This document shows positions 25,113 through 32,701 of a DNA stretch of 64,000 nt, piece after piece. Made by a program: the position numbers and the translations under genes. The stretch lies in the NCBI GenBank assembly GCA_035693615.1, contig DASSGH010000148.1:35279-99278 (forward strand), written 5' to 3'. The notes below the pieces were generated by a model that saw only the letters and a program-made list of their open reading frames with translations, ran no database searches and was not told the DNA's origin. Positions within the stretch are counted from its first letter, which is position 1. Every line of letters starts with the position of its first letter. The DNA comes from VAZQ01 sp035693615 (lineage in GTDB: Bacteria > Pseudomonadota > Alphaproteobacteria > Rhizobiales > Xanthobacteraceae).

Positions 25113-25146
25113 CCCGTTTGCTGCATGCTCTCGCACTGAGCATGAG
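25113..25146 (+). repeat. Relic of a universal stress protein 3' end
   Basis: Thirty-four bases here match 24321-24354, the end of the second tandem Usp gene including its stop codon, with about three differences. Upstream similarity decays over the preceding 30 bp. It is probably what remains of a third Usp copy. Confidence 0.6.
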
Positions 25147-25168
25147 AGCCCTCCCCGCGCGAAAACAT

Positions 25169-26425
25169 TCACTCATGGCTACGGCTGTGCACCGAAGGGT
25201 GGAGCGTCTCCACCTCCTCAAGCTCTTCGGCGACAAGATCGCCCTTCGGCGTGAGTGGCTCGCCGCCGAGCCGCGTGCGCACCACCTCGCGGATACGCTC
25301 TGCGATTCGGGCGTCCCGGTCCATCAGAACGCGCAGGTCGTGAGCGTCGAGCACGAGTAGGCTCGTTCGCCTGACGGCGGTCACGGTCGCCGACCTGCGC
25401 GTGCGGCGCAGCGCTGCGATCTCGCCGAAGAAATGACCGGCGCCGAGCCGGACGCGCTCGTGCTTGAGTTCGACTTCCACTTCTCCGTCCGCGATGAAAT
25501 ACATGGAATGGGCGAGCTCGCCGCGTCGGGTGATGACGTCGCCGGCTTCGACTTGCTGTGCGTGCAGCAGTCGCATGATGTCGGCGATTTCCGTTGCCTC
25601 GAGTTCTGCGAACAACGGCACGCGTGCGACCATTCCCCAGGTCACGACGAAGTCGCGACGGTGGATCTCCTCGGCGAACGCCGTTGCGACAATGCCGATG
25701 GGCAAGGCGACCATGATCAAGCCGACGAAGATTGTGACCGAGGCGACGACGCGCCCCAGCGCGGTCACTGGGACGACGTCGCCGTAGCCGATCGTGCCCA
25801 GCGTGACGATTGCCCACCACATCGCATCAGGAATGGTGCCGAATTTGTCAGGCTGCGCATGGCGTTCGATCACATGCATGATGCTGGCGGCGACAAGCGT
25901 CGCCCCCAGCAAGATCACGAAGCAGCCGAACAACGCCCGGCGCTCGTTGTAAAGCACATCCAACAGCGAGCGCATCGCCGGCGAGTAGCGCGCCAATTTG
26001 AGAAAGCGCACCATTCGAAATACCAGCAGGACCCGCAGATCGGCCGGCAGCACGAGTGCAAACCAGAATGGCAGGACCGCGAGCAGGTCGATCAGGCCGA
26101 GCGGGCTGGTGACGAACTTCCAACGCGCCTTGCGTTCGCTCGAGTGCCGGTATGGCGCGTGCTCGGCCGCCACCCAAACCCGCAGCGCGTATTCGATAGT
26201 GAAGGCGATCAGCGATAACACCTCGATCGCGAGGAACAGCGGCCCATATTGCGCCTCCAAGGCCGGCACCGAATCGAGCGTCATGGCGACGAGGTTGGTG
26301 ACGATCAGGAGGACGATCAGGCGGCTGACGATGAGTCCGGTGCGATCGCCGATCGGGCCGTGCTCCAGGATCTCATAAAGCCGGCGCCTTGTATTGCTGC
26401 GGGGGCGCCAGACACGTCGCGTCAT
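25169..26425 (-). CDS. Voltage-gated-like K+ channel with cyclic-nucleotide-binding domain
   Basis: A 418-residue membrane protein: six helices in residues 30-240, an S4-like helix RVLLVFRMVRFLKLARYS with regularly spaced Arg/Lys, the selectivity filter TIGYGD at 211-216 and, after the S6 helix, a cyclic-nucleotide-binding domain at about 270-385 (ADGEVEVEL, GHFFGEIAALRRTRRSATV). This is the layout of MlotiK1 of Mesorhizobium and eukaryotic CNG/HCN relatives; the phosphate-binding FGEIAAL ... RRSATV segment is intact, so cNMP binding is likely. No FNR box precedes it. It sits within the island among stress genes. Confidence 0.92.
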   Translation of the reverse strand: MTRRVWRPRSNTRRRLYEILEHGPIGDRTGLIVSRLIVLLIVTNLVAMTLDSVPALEAQYGPLFLAIEVLSLIAFTIEYALRVWVAAEHAPYRHSSERKARWKFVTSPLGLIDLLAVLPFWFALVLPADLRVLLVFRMVRFLKLARYSPAMRSLLDVLYNERRALFGCFVILLGATLVAASIMHVIERHAQPDKFGTIPDAMWWAIVTLGTIGYGDVVPVTALGRVVASVTIFVGLIMVALPIGIVATAFAEEIHRRDFVVTWGMVARVPLFAELEATEIADIMRLLHAQQVEAGDVITRRGELAHSMYFIADGEVEVELKHERVRLGAGHFFGEIAALRRTRRSATVTAVRRTSLLVLDAHDLRVLMDRDARIAERIREVVRTRLGGEPLTPKGDLVAEELEEVETLHPSVHSRSHE

Positions 26426-26466
26426 AGCTGAGTTCTATCCGATCGAAAGGCCGCATTCTCGCCCGA

Positions 26467-26862
26467 TTACGCGGCCGGTTCAACCGAGATTACCTTGAAA
26501 GTGTGGGATCCCCCCTTGTGCCCCGCGATTGAAACGTATTCGCCAGGCGCGAAGGCGTGCGCGCCGAAGCGGTATCCAGCCTCGTCGTCGTCGGTTGCAC
26601 TCGGGTCGTAATCGAACACCCATCGTGCGTGCTCCGCGCCGCCCGGCTTATGCGTGAGTCGCCCGATCTCTTCCTCGGCGCCGTTCCAAAACCTGCGGAC
26701 GCCGCAATACTCCCGGTATTTCTGCCACAGATGCGGATCGATGTGTCCCTTATTGTCGAGTGGGGCAACGAATTCATAACCATGGCGCGCGGAGCCCATC
26801 GGAAACTCCTTGGATCGAGCAAGCTCGAGCCGAATACGCTTGAGTACGTGGGGCAGCGACAT
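26467..26862 (-). CDS. Hypothetical protein behind an FNR box
   Basis: A 131-residue protein from ATG 26862, preceded by AAGGAG. Sequence MSLPHVLKRIRLELARSKEF, then ARHGYEFVAPLDNKGHIDPH, CGVRRFWNG and a C-terminal GEYVSIAGHKGGSHTFKVIS; it looks like a small all-beta cytosolic protein. No family recognised with certainty, although similar proteins occur in rhizobial low-oxygen clusters as I recall. The perfect FNR box 73 bp upstream makes regulation by FixK likely. Confidence 0.8.
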   Translation of the reverse strand: MSLPHVLKRIRLELARSKEFPMGSARHGYEFVAPLDNKGHIDPHLWQKYREYCGVRRFWNGAEEEIGRLTHKPGGAEHARWVFDYDPSATDDDEAGYRFGAHAFAPGEYVSIAGHKGGSHTFKVISVEPAA

Positions 26863-26928
26863 GGGAGAACTCCTTGCTAATTGCACAGTCCAGATGTTGT
26901 ATAATTCTCAATCATTGCGGTGGCGACT

Positions 26929-26942
26929 TTGATATTTGTCAA
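26929..26942. promoter_or_regulatory. FNR/FixK box
   Basis: TTGATATTTGTCAA fits the consensus. Centre 73 bp upstream of the minus-strand gene at 26862; a second box for the opposite direction lies 67 bp further right. Confidence 0.75.
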
Positions 26943-26995
26943 ACACAAACAAAGGTTTTCTTAGTAGTTTTGTACGGTCTTTGCCCGAACCCTTT

Positions 26996-27009
26996 TTGAT
27001 GTAGATCAA
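26996..27009. promoter_or_regulatory. FNR/FixK box
   Basis: TTGATGTAGATCAA fits the consensus. Centre 99 bp before ATG 27102 of the truncated CBS gene, so it now drives only a remnant. Confidence 0.75.
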
Positions 27010-27101
27010 TGCGTCACGGGCAGTAATAGATTTCGTATTGTGCGTCTCTGGGAGGTTATCCTTAAAGTGGAAATTTCTTTGGACGTTGAGGAGTCGGTGC
27101 G

Positions 27102-27224
27102 ATGAAAGCTCGGGACGTAATGGTTTCCCCGGTGATTACCGTCACCCCTAACTCCGCGCCACTCAGCGTGAGAGCCAGCGCGCGACATCCGGCCAAGCAC
27201 GGGCAAGAAGCTCTCTACCCATGA
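27102..27224 (+). pseudogene. 5' remnant of a CBS-domain protein gene
   Basis: With a GAGGAG ribosome site and an FNR box upstream, ATG 27102 starts MKARDVMVSPVITVTPNSAP, very like the N-terminus of the CBS protein at 28417-29148 (MKAKDVMTSPIISVEPDAS). After about 20 codons homology stops and the frame runs 20 more codons, antisense into the 3' end of the hydrolase gene, to a TGA at 27222. The break coincides with the stop codon of that gene near 27163, so its arrival or a deletion probably cut the CBS gene. Confidence 0.8.
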
Positions 27225-28260
27225 ATAAGCCGAGATGTCCCCCCGGGGCTATCGCTTTTTCAACCGCGCATCGTTGCCCATCGACCAAGTGTTCGGTCGC
27301 AAATATCTGCGCGGGAGCGACGACGTCGTCGTCCTGCGCGGCGAGCAGGAACAACGGGCAACGAAGCGCGGAGAGATCGACCTTGCGGCCGAGCGCCACG
27401 AAACGGCCGGCGGCAAGGCGGTTCTCTTTGAACAAATGCTCGACCACTTGCAAATAGTAGGCCCCGGGCAAATCGAGCGTTGAGGCGTACCACTCGCGGA
27501 AGCGAGCTTCTAGCCGGCCAAATGCCTCGGAGCTGGTCTCGTGTGGCAACTGCAGGACCTTGCGGATTGTCTCTCGATCGAAACTCGGAGACCAGAATTG
27601 CAGAGCGTGCTGCCCGATCATGCGGCCGCAGCCGATATCTACCAGTTCGCGGAAAATAACCATCGGCGTCTTGTGCGCGAGCTCCGAAATATGCGAATTG
27701 CCGACCGCGATGTTAATCGGCGCGGCGGCGAGGGCCAGCTTTTTGACTTTGGAAGGAAAGCGCGACGCGTATATCAATGCCATCCAGCCGCCTTGACACA
27801 AACCGATGACATTCACGCGCCCGCCCAGTTCATCCACCACTACGTTGAGATCGGCGAGATAGTTGTCGATCGATAGAAAGCGCATGTCGGGGCTTGCCGA
27901 GCGCCAATCAGTGACGAAAACACGCCTGATCCCGGCGGTTTGCAAGGCCGCGACGAGGCTATGGCCGGTAGCAAAATCGGTTAGCGTTGCAGCGTGCAGC
28001 GCGAAGGGTGCGCAAATCAGGGCTGGGGTATCCTCCGCGCTCGTCGAGAAGTCCCGCAACCGGACCGTAAACAACTCGAGCGCCACCCGATTTGGCGTCG
28101 CCCATTCCAGATCACGCGTGCTTGTCTGCGGCTGTCGTTCAACCGCAAGGCTGACAAGCTCCCTCGCTGCCGCCGATGCGATTTCACTGGCGGATTCAGC
28201 GATGAGAGCCGGCCAGAGGAAAGCCGCGGACGCGAACTGTGAACTGTTCAACCCGTACAT
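27163..28260 (-). CDS. PhaC-like alpha/beta hydrolase
   Basis: A 365-residue protein of the polyhydroxyalkanoate synthase-like alpha/beta hydrolase group. The nucleophile elbow is GLCQGGW with Cys155 instead of Ser, as in PHA synthases; the other triad members appear in AAQDDDVVAP (Asp) and APGGHLGLF (His). It is much shorter than PhaC (about 590) and lacks its N-terminal extension, so it may be a thioesterase, depolymerase-like enzyme or a divergent synthase; related proteins lie in low-oxygen clusters with acetate and phosphate butyryl genes. The 3' end overlaps the CBS remnant. No FNR box found upstream. Confidence 0.75.
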   Translation of the reverse strand: MYGLNSSQFASAAFLWPALIAESASEIASAAARELVSLAVERQPQTSTRDLEWATPNRVALELFTVRLRDFSTSAEDTPALICAPFALHAATLTDFATGHSLVAALQTAGIRRVFVTDWRSASPDMRFLSIDNYLADLNVVVDELGGRVNVIGLCQGGWMALIYASRFPSKVKKLALAAAPINIAVGNSHISELAHKTPMVIFRELVDIGCGRMIGQHALQFWSPSFDRETIRKVLQLPHETSSEAFGRLEARFREWYASTLDLPGAYYLQVVEHLFKENRLAAGRFVALGRKVDLSALRCPLFLLAAQDDDVVAPAQIFATEHLVDGQRCAVEKAIAPGGHLGLFMGRELLARAWPDVARWLSR

Positions 28261-28416
28261 GGATCACGTCCTCGGCACTGCGATCGATAATAGGGTAGCC
28301 GGCCTTACTGCTTGACACCTCAAAGGCTTGTGCAGGAATAAGCCTCTATGGCGCCAATCGAGGCGCCGATAGCGACAATGTCGGGATGAGCTTTCATTCG
28401 TGCAGTCGGCAGAGAT

Positions 28417-29148
28417 TTAGGATGCCTTGACCTGAACGGATTCCTCTTCCGGCTGGTACAGCACGCCACAGACGACATCGACCCAACCGAGATGATCGTG
28501 GACAGCTTTGACGCCGCGGACATTTTCCGCGGCGGCGATGAGGGCCGCGCGTTGGCGCTCTTCGGTGATCGTCCCCCACAGCTCGACCACTCCATCGCGC
28601 ACGATGACATCGATAAGGGCGACGGGGGCCCACGCCTCCTTTGCGAGCTCAGTCAATAGGCGCTTGCGAATGGCTTCGTCGCTAGTCGTCGTCGGCATCA
28701 GTTCGCGGGCCACGCCAGCCAGCGCGTGCACGAGATTGGCCCGAGTGACGATGCCTACCACCGCATTGTCGTGCACGACGGGTAACCGCTTGATGCGACG
28801 CTTCTCCATCGTGCGCACAACCTCCTCGAGTGAGGTATCACCTGTGACCGTCACGGGGTCGGGCGTCATGATGTCTTGGATCTTGCGGCCATGGGAGCGG
28901 GTGTATTCGTCTGCCAGCCGGCCGGGCCCGAGCAAAAATTCGAGCCAATGGGGCCGGCGGCGCTGCGTCCCGGTTTCAGCGCGTCGAAGGAAATCCCCCT
29001 CGCTGACCATTCCGACGAGATGGCCGCCCTTGTCGATGACTGGGAGACCGCTGATGCGTCGCTGCAGCATAATGCGAACAGCATCCCACATCGAAGCATC
29101 CGGCTCGACGGAGATGATAGGAGACGTCATGACATCTTTGGCTTTCAT
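28417..29148 (-). CDS. CBS-pair and BON domain protein
   Basis: A 243-residue cytosolic protein: CBS 1 (about 1-60, DVMTSPIISVEPDAS, GLPVIDKGGHLVGMVSEGDF), CBS 2 (about 90-150, DIMTPDPVTV, IKRLPVVHDNAVVGIVTRAN), then a BON domain (about 160-225, DVIVRDGVVELWGTI, ENVRGVKAVHDHL). CBS pairs bind adenosine nucleotides and sense energy charge; BON modules bind membranes or lipids. A perfectly palindromic FNR box lies 61 bp before ATG 29148. Intact paralog of the remnant at 27102. Confidence 0.92.
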   Translation of the reverse strand: MKAKDVMTSPIISVEPDASMWDAVRIMLQRRISGLPVIDKGGHLVGMVSEGDFLRRAETGTQRRRPHWLEFLLGPGRLADEYTRSHGRKIQDIMTPDPVTVTGDTSLEEVVRTMEKRRIKRLPVVHDNAVVGIVTRANLVHALAGVARELMPTTTSDEAIRKRLLTELAKEAWAPVALIDVIVRDGVVELWGTITEERQRAALIAAAENVRGVKAVHDHLGWVDVVCGVLYQPEEESVQVKAS

Positions 29149-29202
29149 CGGCGGCTCCTTTCCAATTGGCCGACGACGTAACCCCGCATCGCCGGCGACG
29201 TA

Positions 29203-29216
29203 TTGATCTAGATCAA
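29203..29216. promoter_or_regulatory. FNR/FixK box, perfect palindrome
   Basis: TTGATCTAGATCAA, a fully symmetric site, 61 bp (centre) before the CBS-BON gene start. Confidence 0.85.
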
Positions 29217-29294
29217 ACCCGACAAATCCCCCCAGCGTGTCCTATTTTTGACTCCCGCACGGTTCCCTGACGAAGCGCCCGCGGGGGGGGCACC

Positions 29295-29792
29295 TTATCG
29301 GGTCTCCTGCGTGGCCTCTGCGAGCGCTCGCATCACGTCTTCGCGAGAGATCACCCCCACCAATTCGCCGTTAGAGCCGATTACAGGAAGGCTGCGAGCT
29401 TTAAGCATAACCATCAATTCGAGGACTCGCGTCAGCGGCGTGGTCGACTCGATTGAGGACACGCGTTCGGTCATGATTTGCTGAACTGGACGTCTCATCA
29501 GGTCCTCGTAGTGGGGAACCATCTGACTGGTCGTGAACACAAACGCCCTCAGAAAATCGAATTTGGTCACAATCCCCACCATCTTCCCGCCCTCCACGAC
29601 GGGAAAAGAATTGAAGTCATGTTTGTCGAAAAGCGCTTTCAAGTCGCGCAACGTGATTTGGCGGGTAACGGTAATGACGCTTCGCGTCATGTATTGACCT
29701 GCCGTGCATTCGAGGAATCGGTACATCGAGCGGGCTCGGTGCTCTGTTTCGCTTGCGCTTTGCGCTATTTCCGCTGGAGAAGTGGCACCCAT
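29295..29792 (-). CDS. CBS-pair protein
   Basis: A 165-residue protein with two CBS motifs: YMTRSVITVTRQITLRDLKA with FPVVEGGKMVGIVTKFDFLR, and IMTERVSSIESTTPLTRVLE with LPVIGSNGELVGVISREDVM. AAGGA stands seven bases before ATG 29792. Probably an adenine-nucleotide-sensing regulatory protein. It precedes the CBS-BON gene on the same strand with 146 bp between, which contains an FNR box, so they are separate units. No box was found directly upstream of this gene. Confidence 0.88.
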   Translation of the reverse strand: MGATSPAEIAQSASETEHRARSMYRFLECTAGQYMTRSVITVTRQITLRDLKALFDKHDFNSFPVVEGGKMVGIVTKFDFLRAFVFTTSQMVPHYEDLMRRPVQQIMTERVSSIESTTPLTRVLELMVMLKARSLPVIGSNGELVGVISREDVMRALAEATQETR

Positions 29793-29815
29793 TTTGTGTT
29801 CCTTCAGTAATCGAA

Positions 29816-30043
29816 CTAGGAAAATTCAATGGCCCCGCTGCGGCCGATCCAGCTGCCGCCCACCTTGACGTAGGAGCGCTTGACCGCCGCCCAGGCGATG
29901 CGGTGCGCCCGCTCCTCCTGCCGCGGATCGTCGACATGGGCCGCAAAGGCCTGGTTGAACGCTTCGCGGTAGATATCCTGAGCGTGCGGCGGAAGATGCG
30001 ACCGCACAGAAGCAGGCAGGTCACTGTTGGAACGATATGGCAT
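29816..30043 (-). CDS. chaB: ChaB family protein
   Basis: A 75-residue protein MPYRSNSDLPASVRSHLPPH followed by AQDIYREAFNQAFAAH, EERAHRIAWAAVKRSYVKVG and a short GSWIGRSGA end. The SDLP start and the AW.AVK.SY helix are diagnostic for ChaB, first described as a regulator of the Ca2+/H+ antiporter ChaA; elsewhere the role is unclear. Lies between a CBS gene (23 bp downstream) and hsp20, all on the minus strand. Confidence 0.88.
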   Translation of the reverse strand: MPYRSNSDLPASVRSHLPPHAQDIYREAFNQAFAAHVDDPRQEERAHRIAWAAVKRSYVKVGGSWIGRSGAIEFS

Positions 30044-30138
30044 GCGTTAAAAAGCTCCGCAGCACTAGTCGACCGCCGCCACCTTCGACGGCGGCCGACC
30101 TTGGCGAGACACGACTTCCCGCTACACTCGCCTGGAAC

Positions 30139-30672
30139 TCAGGCCTTCTTGATCGCGATCTTCTTTTCACTATTCTGCGCCTGCGGCGTTTTCGGCAGCG
30201 TGATCGTGAGCACGCCATTCTTGAAATTTGCTTCGATTTTCTCGGCGTCGACGCCATCCGGCACCCCGAACGAGCGTTGGAACGAGCCGTAGCGCCGCTC
30301 CGAGAGGTAGTAGCCCTTCTTCTTTTCCTCCTTCTCGTCCCGCTTCTCGCCCTTGATGGTCAGCGTGCCGTCGGCGAACTTGACGTCGATGTTGCTCTCG
30401 TCCATGCCCGGCAGCTCGGCCGTGATCTCGTAGGTCTTGTCCGCATCGACGATGTCGACCGCGGGCGCCTTACCCCAGGCCATCTCGCCCCGCCAGAACG
30501 GATGCACGTCGAAGAGGCTGCGCCCGAACGGCGCGCGCCAGGAGCCGAGCTGAAAATCCTCGACCAGCCGATCGACTTCCCGCCGCAGGCTCTCGAATGG
30601 CCGCCACTCGGCCGGACGATCGGCGGTCTTCCCTTCATCTCTCACCGGCATTTTGGTTGCAGCTTCAACCAT
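30139..30672 (-). CDS. Hsp20/alpha-crystallin small heat shock protein
   Basis: A 177-residue chaperone. ATG 30672 is preceded by GAGGAG. N-terminal arm with WRPFESLRREVDRLVEDF, then the alpha-crystallin domain (about 65-165): VDIVDADKTYEITAELPGMD, DGTLTIKGEKRDEKEEKKKG, and the conserved AEKIEANFKNGVLTITLPKT, ending with a Lys-rich tail. Such proteins hold denatured proteins in solution. The palindromic FNR box at 30743 is 77 bp upstream, shared with the divergent cytochrome gene, so this copy is probably induced by oxygen lack rather than only by heat. Confidence 0.95.
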   Translation of the reverse strand: MVEAATKMPVRDEGKTADRPAEWRPFESLRREVDRLVEDFQLGSWRAPFGRSLFDVHPFWRGEMAWGKAPAVDIVDADKTYEITAELPGMDESNIDVKFADGTLTIKGEKRDEKEEKKKGYYLSERRYGSFQRSFGVPDGVDAEKIEANFKNGVLTITLPKTPQAQNSEKKIAIKKA

Positions 30673-30742
30673 AGCATTTCTCCTCATTTGCTCGCGACAG
30701 AACCAAGTGTCAGACATCTTCGACACCTTCGAGCTGGCTTCT

Positions 30743-30756
30743 TTGATTTAAATCAA
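30743..30756. promoter_or_regulatory. FNR/FixK box, perfect palindrome, divergent promoter
   Basis: TTGATTTAAATCAA. Centre 77 bp from the hsp20 start (minus) and 59 bp from the cytochrome c start (plus); one symmetric site could serve both. Confidence 0.85.
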
Positions 30757-30808
30757 GATCGACGCCATCTTTCGTGATCTGCTTGTATCGTAAGCAGCGG
30801 AGGTTCGG

Positions 30809-31123
30809 ATGCGATTCACGGATATCATGCTCGCGGCAGCCGCCGCGTTAGCGATGCCGGCGCAGGCACAGGAGACCGGGCAAGCGAGCCGCGGCCTCGC
30901 CCTGGCGCAACGGCTATGCGCGGAATGCCACGCCATCGAAAAGCAATCCGCGCGATCTCCCAACGCGCATGCGCCTCGATTTCAGGCTGTCGCGTCAACG
31001 CCGGGTATGACCGCCATGGCGCTATCGGCCGCCCTCAACACATCGCATCACTCGATGCCTAACATTTTGCTCGCAGCCGACGAACAGGCAGATATCATCG
31101 CCTATATCTTGAGTCTGAAATAA
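30809..31123 (+). CDS. Small monoheme cytochrome c
   Basis: A 104-residue secreted cytochrome with GGAGG before ATG 30809, signal MRFTDIMLAAAAALAMPAQA, haem motif CAECH (about 36-40) and axial Met in HHSMPNI, ending DIIAYILSLK. Member of the five-paralog set in the island, somewhat more diverged (SMPNI instead of xMPxF). Driven by the shared box at 30743. Periplasmic electron carrier; partner unknown. Confidence 0.9.
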   Translation: MRFTDIMLAAAAALAMPAQAQETGQASRGLALAQRLCAECHAIEKQSARSPNAHAPRFQAVASTPGMTAMALSAALNTSHHSMPNILLAADEQADIIAYILSLK

Positions 31124-31148
31124 CCGCTTCGGACGAGGGCGACCTTCG

Positions 31149-31595
31149 TCAATGGCAGACGAGCACCGGAATTTTCGTGTGCGTAAGCACCTTGGTGGTC
31201 ACGCTTCCAAGCACGATCGCGGCCAACCCGCTTCTTCCGTGCGAGGCCATGACGATGAGATCGCAGCCTCTCTGTTGAGCGGCGTCTATGATGCCTTGGT
31301 AAGCCTGATCTTGTTCGACTTGCACGGTCTCGCAAACCACACCAGCCGCGCGAGCTTCTTCCGCGACTGTGTCCAGTATTCCCTGTGCGTGTGCTTTGGC
31401 GCGTTCGGCGTGCTCGGCAAAGGCACCCGACATCTCATAGAGGCGCGAAACAGGAACTCTGTAAACATCGAAGGATCCTTCGACGGTCAATGCGGTCACC
31501 TTCGCCCCGAGTGATTTGGCAAGCGACAATCCGTGCCGCACCGCCCTCGCGGCAAGCTCCGAGCCGTCGGTTGGGATCAAAATATGCCGGTACAT
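31149..31595 (-). CDS. Universal stress protein, single domain
   Basis: A 148-residue UspA protein, MYRHILIPTDGSELAARAVR, with the ATP-binding loop VMASHGRSGLAAIVLGSVTT (G-x2-G-x9-GS) intact. ATG 31595 follows AGAGGA; a GTG at 31601 would add two residues. It ends 26 bp from the convergent cytochrome gene. Such Usp proteins bind ATP and support survival under growth arrest. No FNR box seen in the 85 bp upstream. Confidence 0.92.
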   Translation of the reverse strand: MYRHILIPTDGSELAARAVRHGLSLAKSLGAKVTALTVEGSFDVYRVPVSRLYEMSGAFAEHAERAKAHAQGILDTVAEEARAAGVVCETVQVEQDQAYQGIIDAAQQRGCDLIVMASHGRSGLAAIVLGSVTTKVLTHTKIPVLVCH

Positions 31596-31680
31596 GCGCA
31601 CTCCTCTCGATCGGCCGCTGGGCTCGGCGGTAGCCCTGTCTCCGTAATCTATAGGATATCATGTTCGGCGTTCGCGCCGT

Positions 31681-32160
31681 TCAATGGTTCGGCCTGTGCT
31701 GGACCCCGATACCCTCCTCGCGGTAGCCGCGCAATTCGGAGTAGCGCTGCATCTGCGCGGCCGTCGCCGCGCCAAGGCTGGTCGCCGTAACCACCCCACG
31801 CGCGAAGAGCGCGTCAAGCTCGGCTTCCTGAGCAATGAGCTTTTCCCCAAGCGGAATCGCTTCGGCCGTCATGGCCTCGAACAACCGCTGGACATCGGCG
31901 CGCTGCTGATCCGATAGCCCAAGCTGCTCGCCAAGCTCCAACACATGGCGCGGCCCAGGGTAGCCATTCAATTCGGCGGCAAGCGCCAAACTCATGCCTC
32001 GCCCGGCTTTCAGGTCGGCGATCTGCTCGGGCGACAACGCCTTGATCGCACGCGCCTGCATGCCTGCATAGGGCCGCGCCGATTGTGCCGCGGCATTGCC
32101 GAGCATCGAGGGAATGCCCGCGGCGGCAACAAGCGCAACTCCCACCAGCAAAGGCCTCAT
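31681..32160 (-). CDS. Periplasmic Spy/CpxP-like (LTXXQ-type) protein
   Basis: A 159-residue protein with signal peptide MRPLLVGVALVAAAGIPSML ending near NAAAQ. The mature part is helical: IKALSPEQIADLKAGRGMSL, VLELGEQLGLSDQQRADVQR, with the LSDQQR motif typical of Spy/CpxP-like or heavy-metal-resistance (CnrX/ZraP-type) chaperones. Possibly holds periplasmic proteins or metals under stress. Follows the gene at 32212 by 51 bp on the same strand and probably shares its FNR-like promoter. Confidence 0.75.
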   Translation of the reverse strand: MRPLLVGVALVAAAGIPSMLGNAAAQSARPYAGMQARAIKALSPEQIADLKAGRGMSLALAAELNGYPGPRHVLELGEQLGLSDQQRADVQRLFEAMTAEAIPLGEKLIAQEAELDALFARGVVTATSLGAATAAQMQRYSELRGYREEGIGVQHRPNH

Positions 32161-32211
32161 ATGGCGCTTCCCCTTCGCAACACGGATCAGGGTGAGCTTT
32201 CGGTCAATGAC

Positions 32212-32592
32212 CTACTCCATGACGTGCAGCAGCATGACCTCTTCTTCAGGTGTCATCCGAGCGATGTCGGCCTTGTCGTTGCTGCGCGGATCGAGCGCGA
32301 GATAAAGCGCCTTGGCACCTTCTCGCAGCGCGTCGCGGTGGGCTGCATCGGCCGGCGGCACCGAAGACACCGTTTTCGCCAGATCGCATAGTATCTCGGC
32401 AAACAGCGCGTAATGGAAGTGCATGCGAACGGTTTTGCGCACGTCGGCTGCGCCGGTGCGGTGCAGGCTGAGCGAAATTCCGGTTTCATCCAGATGCGCG
32501 TCGAAACGGGCTGTATGCTCGAACGTCCCGATGTAGAGCTTGTCCGGATATTCGAGCGCGACTTCGGCTTTATCGGGGATCGGTCTGGTCAT
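32212..32592 (-). CDS. Hypothetical protein behind an FNR-like box
   Basis: A 126-residue protein MTRPIPDKAEVALEYPDKLY with strands GTFEHTARFDAHLDETGISL and a helical C-terminal half ending MTPEEEVMLLHVME. ATG 32592 is preceded by CAGGAG. No family recognised. The box at 32651 is 65 bp upstream, and the downstream Spy-like gene is probably in the same operon. Confidence 0.75.
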   Translation of the reverse strand: MTRPIPDKAEVALEYPDKLYIGTFEHTARFDAHLDETGISLSLHRTGAADVRKTVRMHFHYALFAEILCDLAKTVSSVPPADAAHRDALREGAKALYLALDPRSNDKADIARMTPEEEVMLLHVME

Positions 32593-32650
32593 GGTTGTCG
32601 ACTCCTGCGAGAGCAATGATGGACTGATAGAACACCTGCGCCAATCGGAT

Positions 32651-32664
32651 ATGATCTAGATCAA
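32651..32664. promoter_or_regulatory. FNR/FixK-like box, one mismatch
   Basis: ATGATCTAGATCAA differs from the palindrome TTGATCTAGATCAA only in the first base. Centre 65 bp before ATG 32592. Confidence 0.65.
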
Positions 32665-32701
32665 ATTGCCCGCGAGCCCGGTGAACCGTCACCCGCCGCC
32701 G

